DNA of 13,524 bases from the NCBI GenBank assembly GCA_938014865.1, contig CALLQJ010000057.1, forward strand, positions 1 to 13,524. The letters are read 5' to 3'. Positions within the stretch are counted from its first letter, which is position 1. Each line of letters begins with the position of its first letter. The translations under genes were made by a program, and so were the position numbers. This document shows, in pieces, positions 1 to 6,677 of this stretch. This DNA is from an uncultured Fastidiosipila sp. GTDB lineage: Bacteria > Bacillota > Clostridia > Saccharofermentanales > Fastidiosipilaceae. The notes under the pieces were generated by a model. The model did no database searches, was not told where the DNA came from, and saw nothing but the letters and a program-made list of their open reading frames with translations.

Positions 1-796
1 CGTAACATTTCCTGAACTATAATGTCCAAAGTATCCTCGTGCATGCCCCGTCTCGCGGACTGCGGTTTGTCCTGCAGAAGCTGCAGTGGAGTTTTAGGCG
101 GATTCGATCGGGTACAGACGTACTCGCTCCGTACGATATATAGATTTGGCATTTAGTCCAAGCTGATAAAGGATAAGAAGTTTTGTTACGGCAGAGATAT
201 ATAAAATGCCTGCCACAAGTGATTTTGCAGTGAATATACGGCTTTTATAGTGCACTTTTTCTCCGCTGCAGCCCGGCAGCTAATCCCCGTATTTATATAG
301 CTTCTGAGATTTGTCGTGTTTCACACGGTGTATGATGAATTTGCTTTCACGTACCTTGGAATCGTCCTGAGTTTGCTTTCTCCTCTTCCTCTTGTTCTTA
401 GCTCCTTTTCGGATAAATTTGCATGCCCCCGGCTCTCCATTTTACGAGCATCAATCGCACGTATCTCTAATACGAATAATACATTAGAAGCACAGAGTAT
501 TTCAATCAAAAATAAGAGCCCCGCAGAATTCTAAACAAATCCGCCGAATGCATGGAAGTCAAAAAACGAAAAGAGCGTTCGACGACTGCATCAGGGCATG
601 ATGGCGGAGAAAATACAGCAAGCTAAGTCTTCCGGCGATTCCCCCATGCAGTCGCTTGACTCAGTCTGAGTACGAGTACTCCGAATCACAGCGTAAAAGG
701 TCTGCTTTGCGTTCAGATTGACAACACGCCTGTTTTCGCCAGCCCAAAAGCAAAAACCGCCTCTTATTCGGGTTGCTTATTAAGCGTATCAAGAAA
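1..796. other. Long stretch without a supportable gene
   Basis: About 800 bases with frequent stops in all frames and visibly lower GC than the genes. The longest open stretches are a plus-strand frame ending at the TAA at 532-534 and a minus-strand frame at 321-509. Neither has a convincing ribosome binding site or a family I recognise. The plus frame resumes after that TAA and stays open to a TGA at 664-666, so a decayed small gene is possible. A minus-strand frame from an ATG at 150-152 is open to the window edge (about 50 codons) but has no clear Shine-Dalgarno. The stretch also contains a long inverted repeat (583-654) and two copies of a GTAC-rich motif. It may be a decayed or dispersed element, but that is only inference. 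Confidence 0.45.
583..654. repeat. Long-armed inverted repeat, possible structured RNA
   Basis: A nine-base arm CGACTGCAT at 583-591 is perfectly complementary to ATGCAGTCG at 646-654. After a two-base bulge the stem can continue with GGG (594-596) against CCC just before the right arm. A short inner CGGA/TCCG pairing is possible. The spacing of about 54 bases between arms and the lack of a T-tract argue against a simple terminator. It could be an RNA fold or the footprint of a mobile or dispersed element. No known RNA family was recognised. Confidence 0.4.
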
Positions 797-822
797 CAAA
801 AGCCCATAAACGTGGGCTTTTG
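797..822 (-). terminator. Hairpin downstream of argJ, likely terminator
   Basis: CAAAAGCCCA (797-806) and TGGGCTTTTG (813-822) form a perfect 10-bp stem with a six-base loop. Read on the minus strand, the stem is followed by a T-rich run (TTTTGTTTCTT), whereas on the plus strand the T-run ends after four bases. The minus reading therefore fits better, as the distal end of the argJ transcript about 105 bases past its stop codon. It could also stop plus-strand read-through. Confidence 0.6.
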
Positions 823-835
823 ATGAAGATTCGAA

Positions 836-890
836 AAGGGACTGCCTTGTTTGCATTTTTCAGATGCTTTTGAGACCGTCCCTTGTTTTT
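836..890. terminator. Second hairpin near the 3' end of argJ
   Basis: AAGGGAC (836-842) pairs with GTCCCTT (878-884), with an inner GCAT/ATGC pairing inside the loop. On the plus strand it is followed by TGTTTTT. On the minus strand it is followed by a shorter T-run (TTTTC). It lies about 45 bases after the argJ stop and may be argJ's first terminator, with the hairpin at 797-822 as back-up, or it may act in both directions. The large loop lowers confidence. Confidence 0.4.
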
Positions 891-928
891 GTGTTTATAA
901 AAGACCGTGTTTTTCGGAGAAAAGCCGC

Positions 929-2155
929 TCAGCTGCGGTAAGATCCGTTGATTTTTATGTAATCATAAGAAAAATCACAGGTCCAGTAGTGATCGGAGAA
1001 ACTGCCGGCATTTAAATCAATATGGATGATAATTTCATCACGGGCCAGAATGTCCTCCGCTTCCTTTTCATCGTATTCTGCTGCAGCCCCGCCGCGGCAG
1101 ACCGTCAGGTGTCCCAAGGCGATGTCCACCCGTTCCGGCTGAATTTCAACGGGGGCATAGCCGACTGCGGTCAGAATCCGGCCCCAATTCGGATCTTCGC
1201 CGAACATGGCGGTTTTCACCAGGGGAGAGCGGGCCACCGACAAGGCGACCTGCTTCGCTGTTTCGGCATCGGGAGCCCCGTCAACCCGTACATCGATCAG
1301 CTTTCCGGCCCCTTCGCCGTCCGCGGCGATAGAGCGCGCCAGTTTCATGCAGACGGCCTCCAGTGCGCGGACAAAAGTCCGGGCCTCTTCATTGAGGCTC
1401 TTGTCCTGCTCGAAGCCGATCGGCTCATTCGACGCCAGACCGGACGATATCAGAATAGCCGTGTCACACACACTGGTGTCACCGTCTACCGACACGCGGT
1501 TAAAGGTTTTATTGACCGTTTCGCGCAGCGAACGGTCCAGAAAATCCTGATCGGCAATGCAGTCCGTGGTAATTACGGCAATCATGGTGGCCATATTCGG
1601 ATGAATCATCCCCGAACCCTTCGCCATCCCGGCGACCGTCACCGGCTTGCCGCCGATCTCGATTTCCACGACCGCCTCCTTCCGGACAGTATCGGTCGTC
1701 ATGATGGCCTCGCAGGCATCATGGCCTGCGTCAATATCATGACTCAGGAGGGCGGCCGCTTCGTCAATCCCGCTGATAAGGCGGTTCATCGGCAGCCTTT
1801 CACCGATGACGCCGGTCGAACAGGTCAGTACCTCGTCCGCGCGGATTCCGAGTTTTTCGGCCGCAGCGTCCGCCATTTCCCGGGCATCGGCATCTCCTTG
1901 CGGGCCGACACAGGCATTGGCGTTGCCGCTGTTAATCACAACGGCGTGAAATCTTCCGCCGCTGCGGCTGAGTCCGAGACTGCGTTTAAGAGAATGTCCT
2001 TTTACCTGATTCTGCGTATAAACGGCGGCGGCAAGCCCTAAGCCGCTGACCTGAAGCAGACAGAGATCTTTTTTTCCGGATCCCTTGATGCCGCAGGAAA
2101 TGCCGGCGGCGGATATGCCTCGGGGAGCCGTAATGCTGCTGTCAATAAATTTCAT
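929..2155 (-). CDS. argJ: ArgJ, bifunctional-type glutamate N-acetyltransferase / ornithine acetyltransferase
   Basis: A 408-residue cytoplasmic enzyme of arginine biosynthesis. It moves the acetyl group from N-acetylornithine to glutamate (the acetyl cycle), and bifunctional members also use acetyl-CoA. The sequence shows the family landmarks: INSGNANAC (residues 74-82), the oxyanion-hole TG pair in CSTGVIGERLP (T114, G115), and KGSGMIHPNMATM, in which the precursor self-cleaves before T190, the nucleophile that becomes the N-terminus of the beta chain. DPNWGRI and a CDFSYDYIKIN C-terminus complete the fold. Length is normal. The ATG at 2155 has GAGGA seven bases upstream. No other arg gene lies in the window, so it may be monocistronic here or follow genes outside. 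It diverges from the DUF975 gene, and tandem promoter-like repeats lie in the gap. Whether it is mono- or bifunctional cannot be told from sequence alone. Confidence 0.96.
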   Translation of the reverse strand: MKFIDSSITAPRGISAAGISCGIKGSGKKDLCLLQVSGLGLAAAVYTQNQVKGHSLKRSLGLSRSGGRFHAVVINSGNANACVGPQGDADAREMADAAAEKLGIRADEVLTCSTGVIGERLPMNRLISGIDEAAALLSHDIDAGHDACEAIMTTDTVRKEAVVEIEIGGKPVTVAGMAKGSGMIHPNMATMIAVITTDCIADQDFLDRSLRETVNKTFNRVSVDGDTSVCDTAILISSGLASNEPIGFEQDKSLNEEARTFVRALEAVCMKLARSIAADGEGAGKLIDVRVDGAPDAETAKQVALSVARSPLVKTAMFGEDPNWGRILTAVGYAPVEIQPERVDIALGHLTVCRGGAAAEYDEKEAEDILARDEIIIHIDLNAGSFSDHYWTCDFSYDYIKINGSYRS

Positions 2156-2189
2156 GCATTGTCCTCGCTTAATAGAATTCTGAGAGCCT

Positions 2190-2220
2190 GTATTGTATCA
2201 TTTAAGTATTGTATCATTTA
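2190..2220 (-). promoter_or_regulatory. 15-bp tandem repeat carrying two extended -10 boxes toward argJ
   Basis: GTATTGTATCATTTA occurs at 2190-2204 and again, identical, at 2206-2220, with one base between. On the minus strand each copy reads TGATACAAT, an extended -10 (TG, one base, TACAAT). The -10 hexamers are at 2192-2197 and 2208-2213. Neither has a convincing -35, as expected for extended -10 promoters. The nearer one would give an argJ leader of roughly 30 bases. The repeat could equally be a pair of operator half-sites in this divergent control region. Confidence 0.5.
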
Positions 2221-2265
2221 TAAAAGACGCGAGTTTTTAATACTCTCTATATGAAGGGGTGCAGC

Positions 2266-3606
2266 ATGTACAGAAATGCAGAACTAAAAGCAGATGCCAG
2301 ATTTCATCTGCGGGGGGCCTGGGGTTATGCGATCCTGATCTCCGTGATTATCTCGTTTGTTCAGGGGATTATTACCTCTGTAAGCGGACGTTTTACCGGC
2401 ACATCAGGCTACTACAGCTTTTTTATAGACATCGCCGGGCGCAGCAGCCTCAGCGCTGCGGAGCTGCGTCATTTCGTGCAGATGCTGCCGAAAATTATGC
2501 TGGCCGCTTTGATTACACAGGTGGTCGGCATGGTCGTAAAAATAGCGTTTACGCTGCCCTTTGAGGTCAGCTGCAACAATTGGTTTATCCGCAATCGTGA
2601 AACACCGGCCTTTCCGCCGCTGGAAATGCTTTTTAACCATTTCGGCAGCAATTATGTCAAGCTGCTGGGCGCGAGAGCCTGGGAACTCTTGTGGCTCTTT
2701 ATCTGGTCGCTGCCTTCTCTTATCGGCGCGGCACTTCTCATGATTTATAATTTCAGATACCTTCTGCCCATCGCCGCACAGGAAGCCGATCGCTTTCCGG
2801 CCGGGCCCGCCGAAATAGAAGAGCTCTTTATGCAGGGGCTGCCGCTTTTCATAATCGGCTCTGTCCTTGTTATACTCGGCCTGATCCCTCTGATCAACCG
2901 CAGCTTCGCCTATGCGATGAATCCTTATATTTTAGCGGATAATCCGGAAATCGGTTACCGGCGCTCACTGGAGCTCAGCAAGGAAATGATGAAGGGGCAT
3001 AAATTCCGCTTTTTCCTGCTGCAGCTGAGCTTTATCGGCTGGATTTTTCTCGGCTTAATGGTCTGCGGTGTCGGTATCATCGTTGTCAGGGCTTATATGA
3101 ATCAGACCTTTGCTGAATTTTACGGAGCGGTAAGAAGCATGGCAGTCGCCGACGGCAAAGCAAGCATGGAAGAATTCGGCTTCAGCCGCAGTTTCACGGA
3201 TGCGCAGACGTATCCGACGAATATGCCGCCCTTTATGCAGGGACAAGGGCCCTCGGCTTCGAATTATTACAATCAGGGAGCGGGACAAAATGATTACGGC
3301 GCCGGTCAAAACAATTACGGACAAAATTACGGGCCGAATCAGAATTACGGGGAAAATCAGAATTACGGACAAAATCCGAATTACGGTCCTTACGGAAACG
3401 GGCAGTATTACAACGGACCGCAGGGCGGAGGACAGTATCCGGGCTATTCGCAGTATCCCAAAAGTCCTTACAGCGGCCGGGCCTATACCGGAGAGGAAGA
3501 GGCCCCGCAGCAAGGGGAAGGAAGTGCCTACAGGCCCGAGGAAGCGGGACAGCAGCCTGAAGATGAAGGATCGGATTCGGGCTCTGAGGCGCCTCGTGAC
3601 GACTAA
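2266..3606 (+). CDS. DUF975 family integral membrane protein with Asn/Gln/Tyr/Gly-rich C-terminal tail
   Basis: A 446-residue protein of unknown function. Residues 1 to about 285 match the DUF975 pattern: a basic N-terminus ending in LRGAW, then about five hydrophobic segments (roughly 20-38, 75-100, 137-163, 188-210, 246-275). The hallmark stretch NPEIGYRRSLELSKEMMKGH, followed by FLLQLSFIGW and YMNQTFAEFY, is present. After about residue 303 the protein changes to a disordered tail. It is rich in Asn, Gln, Tyr, Gly and Pro, with repeated NYG units (about 333-378), and ends in an acidic segment. Most family members I know of lack so long a tail. The start is placed at 2266 because AAGGGGT (2254-2260) is well spaced for it. 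An ATG at 2251 would add five residues and overlap that site. The gene is divergent from argJ and no strong terminator follows. The tail's role is unknown. Confidence 0.9.
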   Translation: MYRNAELKADARFHLRGAWGYAILISVIISFVQGIITSVSGRFTGTSGYYSFFIDIAGRSSLSAAELRHFVQMLPKIMLAALITQVVGMVVKIAFTLPFEVSCNNWFIRNRETPAFPPLEMLFNHFGSNYVKLLGARAWELLWLFIWSLPSLIGAALLMIYNFRYLLPIAAQEADRFPAGPAEIEELFMQGLPLFIIGSVLVILGLIPLINRSFAYAMNPYILADNPEIGYRRSLELSKEMMKGHKFRFFLLQLSFIGWIFLGLMVCGVGIIVVRAYMNQTFAEFYGAVRSMAVADGKASMEEFGFSRSFTDAQTYPTNMPPFMQGQGPSASNYYNQGAGQNDYGAGQNNYGQNYGPNQNYGENQNYGQNPNYGPYGNGQYYNGPQGGGQYPGYSQYPKSPYSGRAYTGEEEAPQQGEGSAYRPEEAGQQPEDEGSDSGSEAPRDD

Positions 3607-3647
3607 GCTCCGTAACTAAGTAATATACAGCGCAGGGCCGGGTGCTC

Positions 3648-3671
3648 CGGAGTACTTCAAAGGGTACAAAA
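3648..3671 (+). repeat. CGGAGTACT...GTAC intergenic motif, copy B
   Basis: CGGAGTACT at 3648-3656 is followed by GGGTAC a few bases later, between the DUF975 gene and the tRNA promoter. The same nine bases recur in front of the response regulator gene (5778-5786, plus) and in the gene-free left end (675-683, minus). In each case a GTAC follows. No function is known. It could be a binding site or chance. Confidence 0.3.
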
Positions 3672-3693
3672 AGACTTATTTTTCGGAAAAGCC

Positions 3694-3722
3694 TTGACAT
3701 ATCCGCTCCGGGGTTTTAGAAT
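3694..3722 (+). promoter_or_regulatory. Sigma-A type promoter of the tRNA-Lys gene
   Basis: A perfect -35 box TTGACA (3694-3699), a 17-base spacer and a -10 box TAGAAT (3717-3722) lie just upstream of the tRNA. Transcription should begin near 3729, leaving a short leader of about 15 bases before the mature 5' end. This is the best promoter in the window. Confidence 0.85.
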
Positions 3723-3743
3723 ATTTCCCGTGCCTTGCAGCAT

Positions 3744-3819
3744 GTGTCTTTAGCTCAGATGGTAGAGCAACTGACTCTTAATCAGTGGGCCCAGGGTTCG
3801 AGTCCCTGAAGACGCACCA
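3744..3819 (+). tRNA. tRNA-Lys (anticodon CTT)
   Basis: All arms can be drawn. The acceptor strand GTGTCTT pairs with AAGACGC (one G-U). The D-arm has a GCTC/GAGC stem. The anticodon stem ACTGA/TCAGT has loop CTCTTAA, giving anticodon CTT, which reads AAG lysine codons. The T-arm CAGGG/CCCTG has loop TTCGAGT. The 3' CCA is encoded (3817-3819). Its own promoter (3694-3722) and terminator (3824-3861) make it a self-contained single-tRNA transcription unit. Confidence 0.97.
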
Positions 3820-3823
3820 AATT

Positions 3824-3861
3824 AACTCCGTTGCCGTTTAATCGGCAGCGGAGTTTTTTTT
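3824..3861 (+). terminator. Rho-independent terminator of the tRNA-Lys unit
   Basis: A 13-bp stem (3824-3836 with 3843-3855, containing one G-U) and a six-base loop are followed by an unbroken T-run. It begins five bases after the tRNA CCA end. Its T-run overlaps a possible -35 box (TTGACT, 3860-3865) for the next gene. Confidence 0.92.
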
Positions 3862-3888
3862 GACTATCTTTTTAATCTGCCGGAAAAT
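3860..3888 (+). promoter_or_regulatory. Possible promoter of the sulfatase gene
   Basis: TTGACT (3860-3865), a 17-base spacer and GAAAAT (3883-3888) lie between the tRNA terminator and the sulfatase start. The -35 is good and the -10 is weak (four of six). Since a strong terminator precedes the gene, it needs a promoter in this short gap, and this is the best candidate seen. Confidence 0.35.
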
Positions 3889-3948
3889 AGACATAATTGA
3901 AATTTTCAGAACAAGCGCTGTGCTGCCTTCAGAGAAAGGATATCTTCT

Positions 3949-5493
3949 ATGGAAAAGAAACCCAATATTATTCTGGTCTTTGCGGATGATTTAGGCTGGG
4001 GCGATGTATCGGCCGTTTCCGCGGAAAGTAAAATAAGAACCGAACATATCGATAAGATTGCCGAAGAAGGGCTGGTCCTGAGCGACTGCCATGCGACGAG
4101 TGCCCTGTGTACCCCTTCGCGCTACGCCCTGCTGACCGGCCGCTATAACTGGCGCAGCCGGCTCAAGTCCTCCGTATTGCCCGGCCACTCTTTTCATCTG
4201 ATAGAAGAAGGAAGGATGACCCTGGCTTCCATGCTGAAAGATCAAGGTTACCGTACTGCCTGTGTCGGGAAGTGGCACCTCGGCATGGATTGGGCGACGA
4301 AAGGCGATTATGAGCAGCCGGCGACCTATCATGAAGACGGCGCGGAAACGGAATTGATCCCGGACGGCATTGATTTTACCAAAGCTTACAAAAACGGTCC
4401 GAACGCTTACGGCTTTGACTATTTTTACGGCATGCCCGCCAGCCTGGACCAGCCGCCTTTTATTCACCTGGAAAATGACAGGGCGCTGACCCGGCCTTCC
4501 GAAATGATCGGCGTCAAAAATCTGGCGCGGTATAATGCCTCGCAGATGTTCGACGTGGAATACGGACCGGCAGAGCCGGGCTATGATCCGCAGAAAATCG
4601 TTCCGGAAATGGATGAAAAAGTCCTGAGCCTGGTCCGGGACTATGCCGAGCAAAAGGAACCCTTCTTTATCTACTATCCGACGCCTGCCGTGCACGGGCC
4701 GATCGTGCCGAGTGAGGACTATGTCAATCGCTCGGGGCTGAACGCGTATGCGGATTTTGTCCTGCAAGTTGACGGCTTCATGGGCAGACTGGATGCGCTG
4801 CTGGATGAAAAAGGCATTAAAGAAGATACGATTCTCATCTTCACCTCTGATAACGGCTGCAGCCCGGTTGCTGATTTCCCGGCCCTGATCGCCAAAGGGC
4901 ATAATCCGAGCGCGGTATTCCGCGGCCTTAAAGGAGATATCTGGGAAGGCGGACACCGCATTCCCTTCATCGTACGCTGGCCCGGCAAAATCAAAGCGGG
5001 AAGACGGGCAGCCGATCTGGCAAGCCTGAGCGATCTTTTTGCGACCTTTGCCGAGATCAGCGGAGCGGAATACGGCGACGATGCCGGTGAGGATTCAATC
5101 TCCATGCTGCCGATCTGGCAGGGAAAAGAAGGACTGCGCAAAGATCTTATTCAGCATTCGGCGCAGGGGATGTATGCGCTGCGCAAAGGCGCATGGAAAA
5201 TGGAATTCACCCCGACGTCGGGAGGCTTCTCGGATTTTCAGGCGGCGGAAGAAGGCCGGTATCCTGATCCGGAGAAACTGCCCCGCTATCAGCTTTATAA
5301 TCTGGAAGGGGACATTACGGAGCGTACGAATCTTTACGGCCGGCATCCTGAGATTGAAAAAGAACTGCTCGAGCTGACGGCAGACTATATCCGAAAAGGA
5401 CGTTCAACGCCGGGGGCGCCGCAGAAAAATACAGCCAATCCGATTTGGCCGGGCCTCGAATTTATGGAGGAAAACGATGAGCCTGAGGTCTGA
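3949..5493 (+). CDS. Cytoplasmic Cys-type sulfatase (arylsulfatase A-like family)
   Basis: A 514-residue sulfatase that should hydrolyse a sulfate ester; the substrate is not evident. Metal ligands appear at the start (FADDLGWGD, D13 and D14). The sulfatase signature is C54-T-P-S-R58 followed by ALLTGRY; C54 is the residue converted to formylglycine. GKWHLG supplies K108 and H110. AVHGP, TSDNG (D301, N302) and GLKGDIWEGG (K328) supply the rest of the site. There is no signal peptide or membrane segment, so it probably acts on an imported substrate in the cytoplasm. A Cys-type enzyme in an anaerobe normally needs an anaerobic sulfatase-maturating radical SAM enzyme, and none is encoded in this window. 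AAAGGA lies upstream of the ATG. No transporter or glycosidase is adjacent to suggest a substrate. The family call is firm, the substrate unknown. Confidence 0.93.
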   Translation: MEKKPNIILVFADDLGWGDVSAVSAESKIRTEHIDKIAEEGLVLSDCHATSALCTPSRYALLTGRYNWRSRLKSSVLPGHSFHLIEEGRMTLASMLKDQGYRTACVGKWHLGMDWATKGDYEQPATYHEDGAETELIPDGIDFTKAYKNGPNAYGFDYFYGMPASLDQPPFIHLENDRALTRPSEMIGVKNLARYNASQMFDVEYGPAEPGYDPQKIVPEMDEKVLSLVRDYAEQKEPFFIYYPTPAVHGPIVPSEDYVNRSGLNAYADFVLQVDGFMGRLDALLDEKGIKEDTILIFTSDNGCSPVADFPALIAKGHNPSAVFRGLKGDIWEGGHRIPFIVRWPGKIKAGRRAADLASLSDLFATFAEISGAEYGDDAGEDSISMLPIWQGKEGLRKDLIQHSAQGMYALRKGAWKMEFTPTSGGFSDFQAAEEGRYPDPEKLPRYQLYNLEGDITERTNLYGRHPEIEKELLELTADYIRKGRSTPGAPQKNTANPIWPGLEFMEENDEPEV

Positions 5494-5576
5494 AAGACAG
5501 AAAATGAATCGTGAATAAAAATAAAATGTTTTTATGAAGAAAATAAAAACAGTATGACATAAATGAAAATGAACAG

Positions 5577-5611
5577 GCCCTGCAGCCCATCGGAAGCAGG
5601 GCTTTTGTTTT
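5577..5611 (+). terminator. Terminator of the sulfatase gene
   Basis: GCCCTGC (5577-5583) pairs with GCAGGGC (5596-5602), followed by TTTTGTTTT. It lies about 85 bases after the sulfatase stop and separates it from the response regulator operon. Confidence 0.8.
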
Positions 5612-5760
5612 GACAAGGTTAATTTATTTAAGAAAAGGATAAATATTTATTGATTCAGCTTGCCAGCCGTTCAAAGATAAATTATCGTTCTTTAAAGAGC
5701 CGGATAAAAAAATATTAGCCGCGGGTCAAATTAAAATGAATAATATGTTATAGTTATAGG
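5612..5760 (+). promoter_or_regulatory. AT-rich promoter region of the TCS/ABC operon
   Basis: This gene-free, AT-rich stretch holds a perfect 10-base palindrome TCTTTAAAGA (5689-5698) and an extended -10 box TGTTATAGT (hexamer TATAGT at 5749-5754). The -35 region 17-18 bases upstream is poor (GTCAAAT), as expected for an extended -10 promoter or one needing an activator. Transcription would start near 5761, giving a leader of about 90 bases. No coding sequence is supported here; a TTG-started frame ends after about 22 codons. Confidence 0.45.
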
Positions 5761-5773
5761 GGTTTTCTCAGGT

Positions 5774-5818
5774 AAATCGGAGTACTGGGTACACAAAGAT
5801 CCGATTTCGGGCTTTGTG
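5774..5818 (+). promoter_or_regulatory. Interleaved stems in the leader of the TCS/ABC operon
   Basis: AAATCGGA (5774-5781) pairs with TCCGATTT (5800-5807), eight perfect pairs. CACAAAG (5792-5798) pairs with CTTTGTG (5812-5818), seven perfect pairs. The arms alternate, as in an H-type pseudoknot. The last connector is only four bases (5808-5811), which is tight for spanning a full eight-pair stem. The two stems may therefore exclude each other, forming a switch, or coexist with the first stem shortened. The first arm includes part of the recurring CGGAGTACT motif. No known riboswitch family was recognised. Confidence 0.45.
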
Positions 5819-5852
5819 CCTTCAGTCTGCGTGAAAGCGGGCAAAAGAAGAA

Positions 5853-6632
5853 ATGACGGGACTTGTGAACGAAAAAAGAAGCTTATTATTAGTAGATGAT
5901 GATCGGGATATTATCGGACTTTTAAAAAGTATCTTTCAAGGCAAATACCGGCTGCTTTGTGCTCAAAACGGCAAAGAGGCTCTGAGGCACTGGCAGCAGC
6001 GGCGAGAGCGGCCGATTGATCTCATTATTCTGGATCTTATGCTTCCGGATACCGACGGCGAAAAGCTTATCCGTTTTATCCGCCGCGAAGCACAGACCCC
6101 GATCATTGTACTGACGGCCAAAGGGGGGACCAAAACCTTGGTGAACGTCTTGGATATGGGGGCCGACGACTGCATATTCAAGCCGTTTAAAGCCGAGGAA
6201 ATTACGGCTCGGGTCAGGACGCAGCTGCGGCGTTTAGGGGGGCAGCAAAATTTCCGTTCGGAGATCCTGACGGCCGGCGATTTGGTTTTGGACACGGAGC
6301 GGCATGAAGTCAAGATAAAGGATCATCCGCTGCATCTGCCGCTGAAAGAATTTGATCTTCTGCATTTTCTTATGCAGGAAGCCGGCCGGGTCATCACAAA
6401 AGAAGAACTCTACAGTGAGGTTTGGGGCGGGGTTTTTCTGACCGACGACAACACCATCAATGTGCATATTTCCCGGCTGCGCAATAAACTGCGCGATTAC
6501 ATCGATGAAGACCCCATTGAAACGATCTGGGGGGTGGGCTTTCGCTTTACGAAAAAGGCGGAGGTGTCCTACCATCACGATGATTACCGCAATGATTATC
6601 TGACGGGAGATGAGCGGGGCGCTGAGGACTGA
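5853..6632 (+). CDS. OmpR/PhoB-type response regulator
   Basis: A 259-residue two-component regulator. The receiver domain (about 9-125) shows the acidic pocket VDDD (D15-D17), the phospho-acceptor D61 in LIILDLMLPDTDG, T88 in IVLTAK and K110 in FKPF, so it should be phosphorylated normally. A winged-helix DNA-binding domain (about 143-238) follows, ending in IETIWGVGFRF, typical of OmpR/PhoB regulators. The tail after residue 238 is polar and variable. It is the first gene of the operon, and its likely partner is the kinase encoded last (8418-9377). The ABC ATPase gene begins a few tens of bases downstream. The ribosome binding site is weak (AAGAAG close to the ATG). A GTG four codons later is an alternative start. 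Target genes cannot be read from this sequence, but its own operon is the usual target. Confidence 0.94.
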   Translation: MTGLVNEKRSLLLVDDDRDIIGLLKSIFQGKYRLLCAQNGKEALRHWQQRRERPIDLIILDLMLPDTDGEKLIRFIRREAQTPIIVLTAKGGTKTLVNVLDMGADDCIFKPFKAEEITARVRTQLRRLGGQQNFRSEILTAGDLVLDTERHEVKIKDHPLHLPLKEFDLLHFLMQEAGRVITKEELYSEVWGGVFLTDDNTINVHISRLRNKLRDYIDEDPIETIWGVGFRFTKKAEVSYHHDDYRNDYLTGDERGAED

Positions 6633-6677
6633 TTCACAGCCGCAAAAGCGATGTTAAAAATGAAAGAGAGGGGAAAG

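Noticed and set aside
1..152. Minus-strand frame from an ATG at 152 running off the window edge
   Set aside because: About 50 codons without a stop in a short stretch is not strong evidence, no clear ribosome binding site precedes it, and no family is recognised. It could be the start of a real gene to the left, but this cannot be judged here.
316..534. 72-codon plus-strand frame starting with GTG
   Set aside because: No Shine-Dalgarno, low-complexity composition and no recognised family. An overlapping minus-strand frame of similar length has equal support. Kept only as a possible remnant in the region entry.
1022..2041. Long plus-strand open frame (339 codons) opposite argJ
   Set aside because: It is antisense to a clear ArgJ with all motifs. 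Its translation shows no family features and it has no ribosome binding site. GC-rich codon usage leaves such shadow frames open.
3290..3400. Short regular DNA repeats resembling an array
   Set aside because: The repeats are in frame and encode the NYG-rich tail of the DUF975 protein. They lack the equal-length unique spacers of a CRISPR array.
3991..4956. Long minus-strand open frame opposite the sulfatase gene
   Set aside because: Antisense to a well-supported sulfatase; the translation shows no motifs and there is no start signal.
5650..5718. Short TTG-started frame after an AAAAGGAT sequence in the TCS/ABC promoter region
   Set aside because: Only about 22 codons, weak start codon and no recognisable leader-peptide features; the AT-rich region is better explained as promoter DNA.
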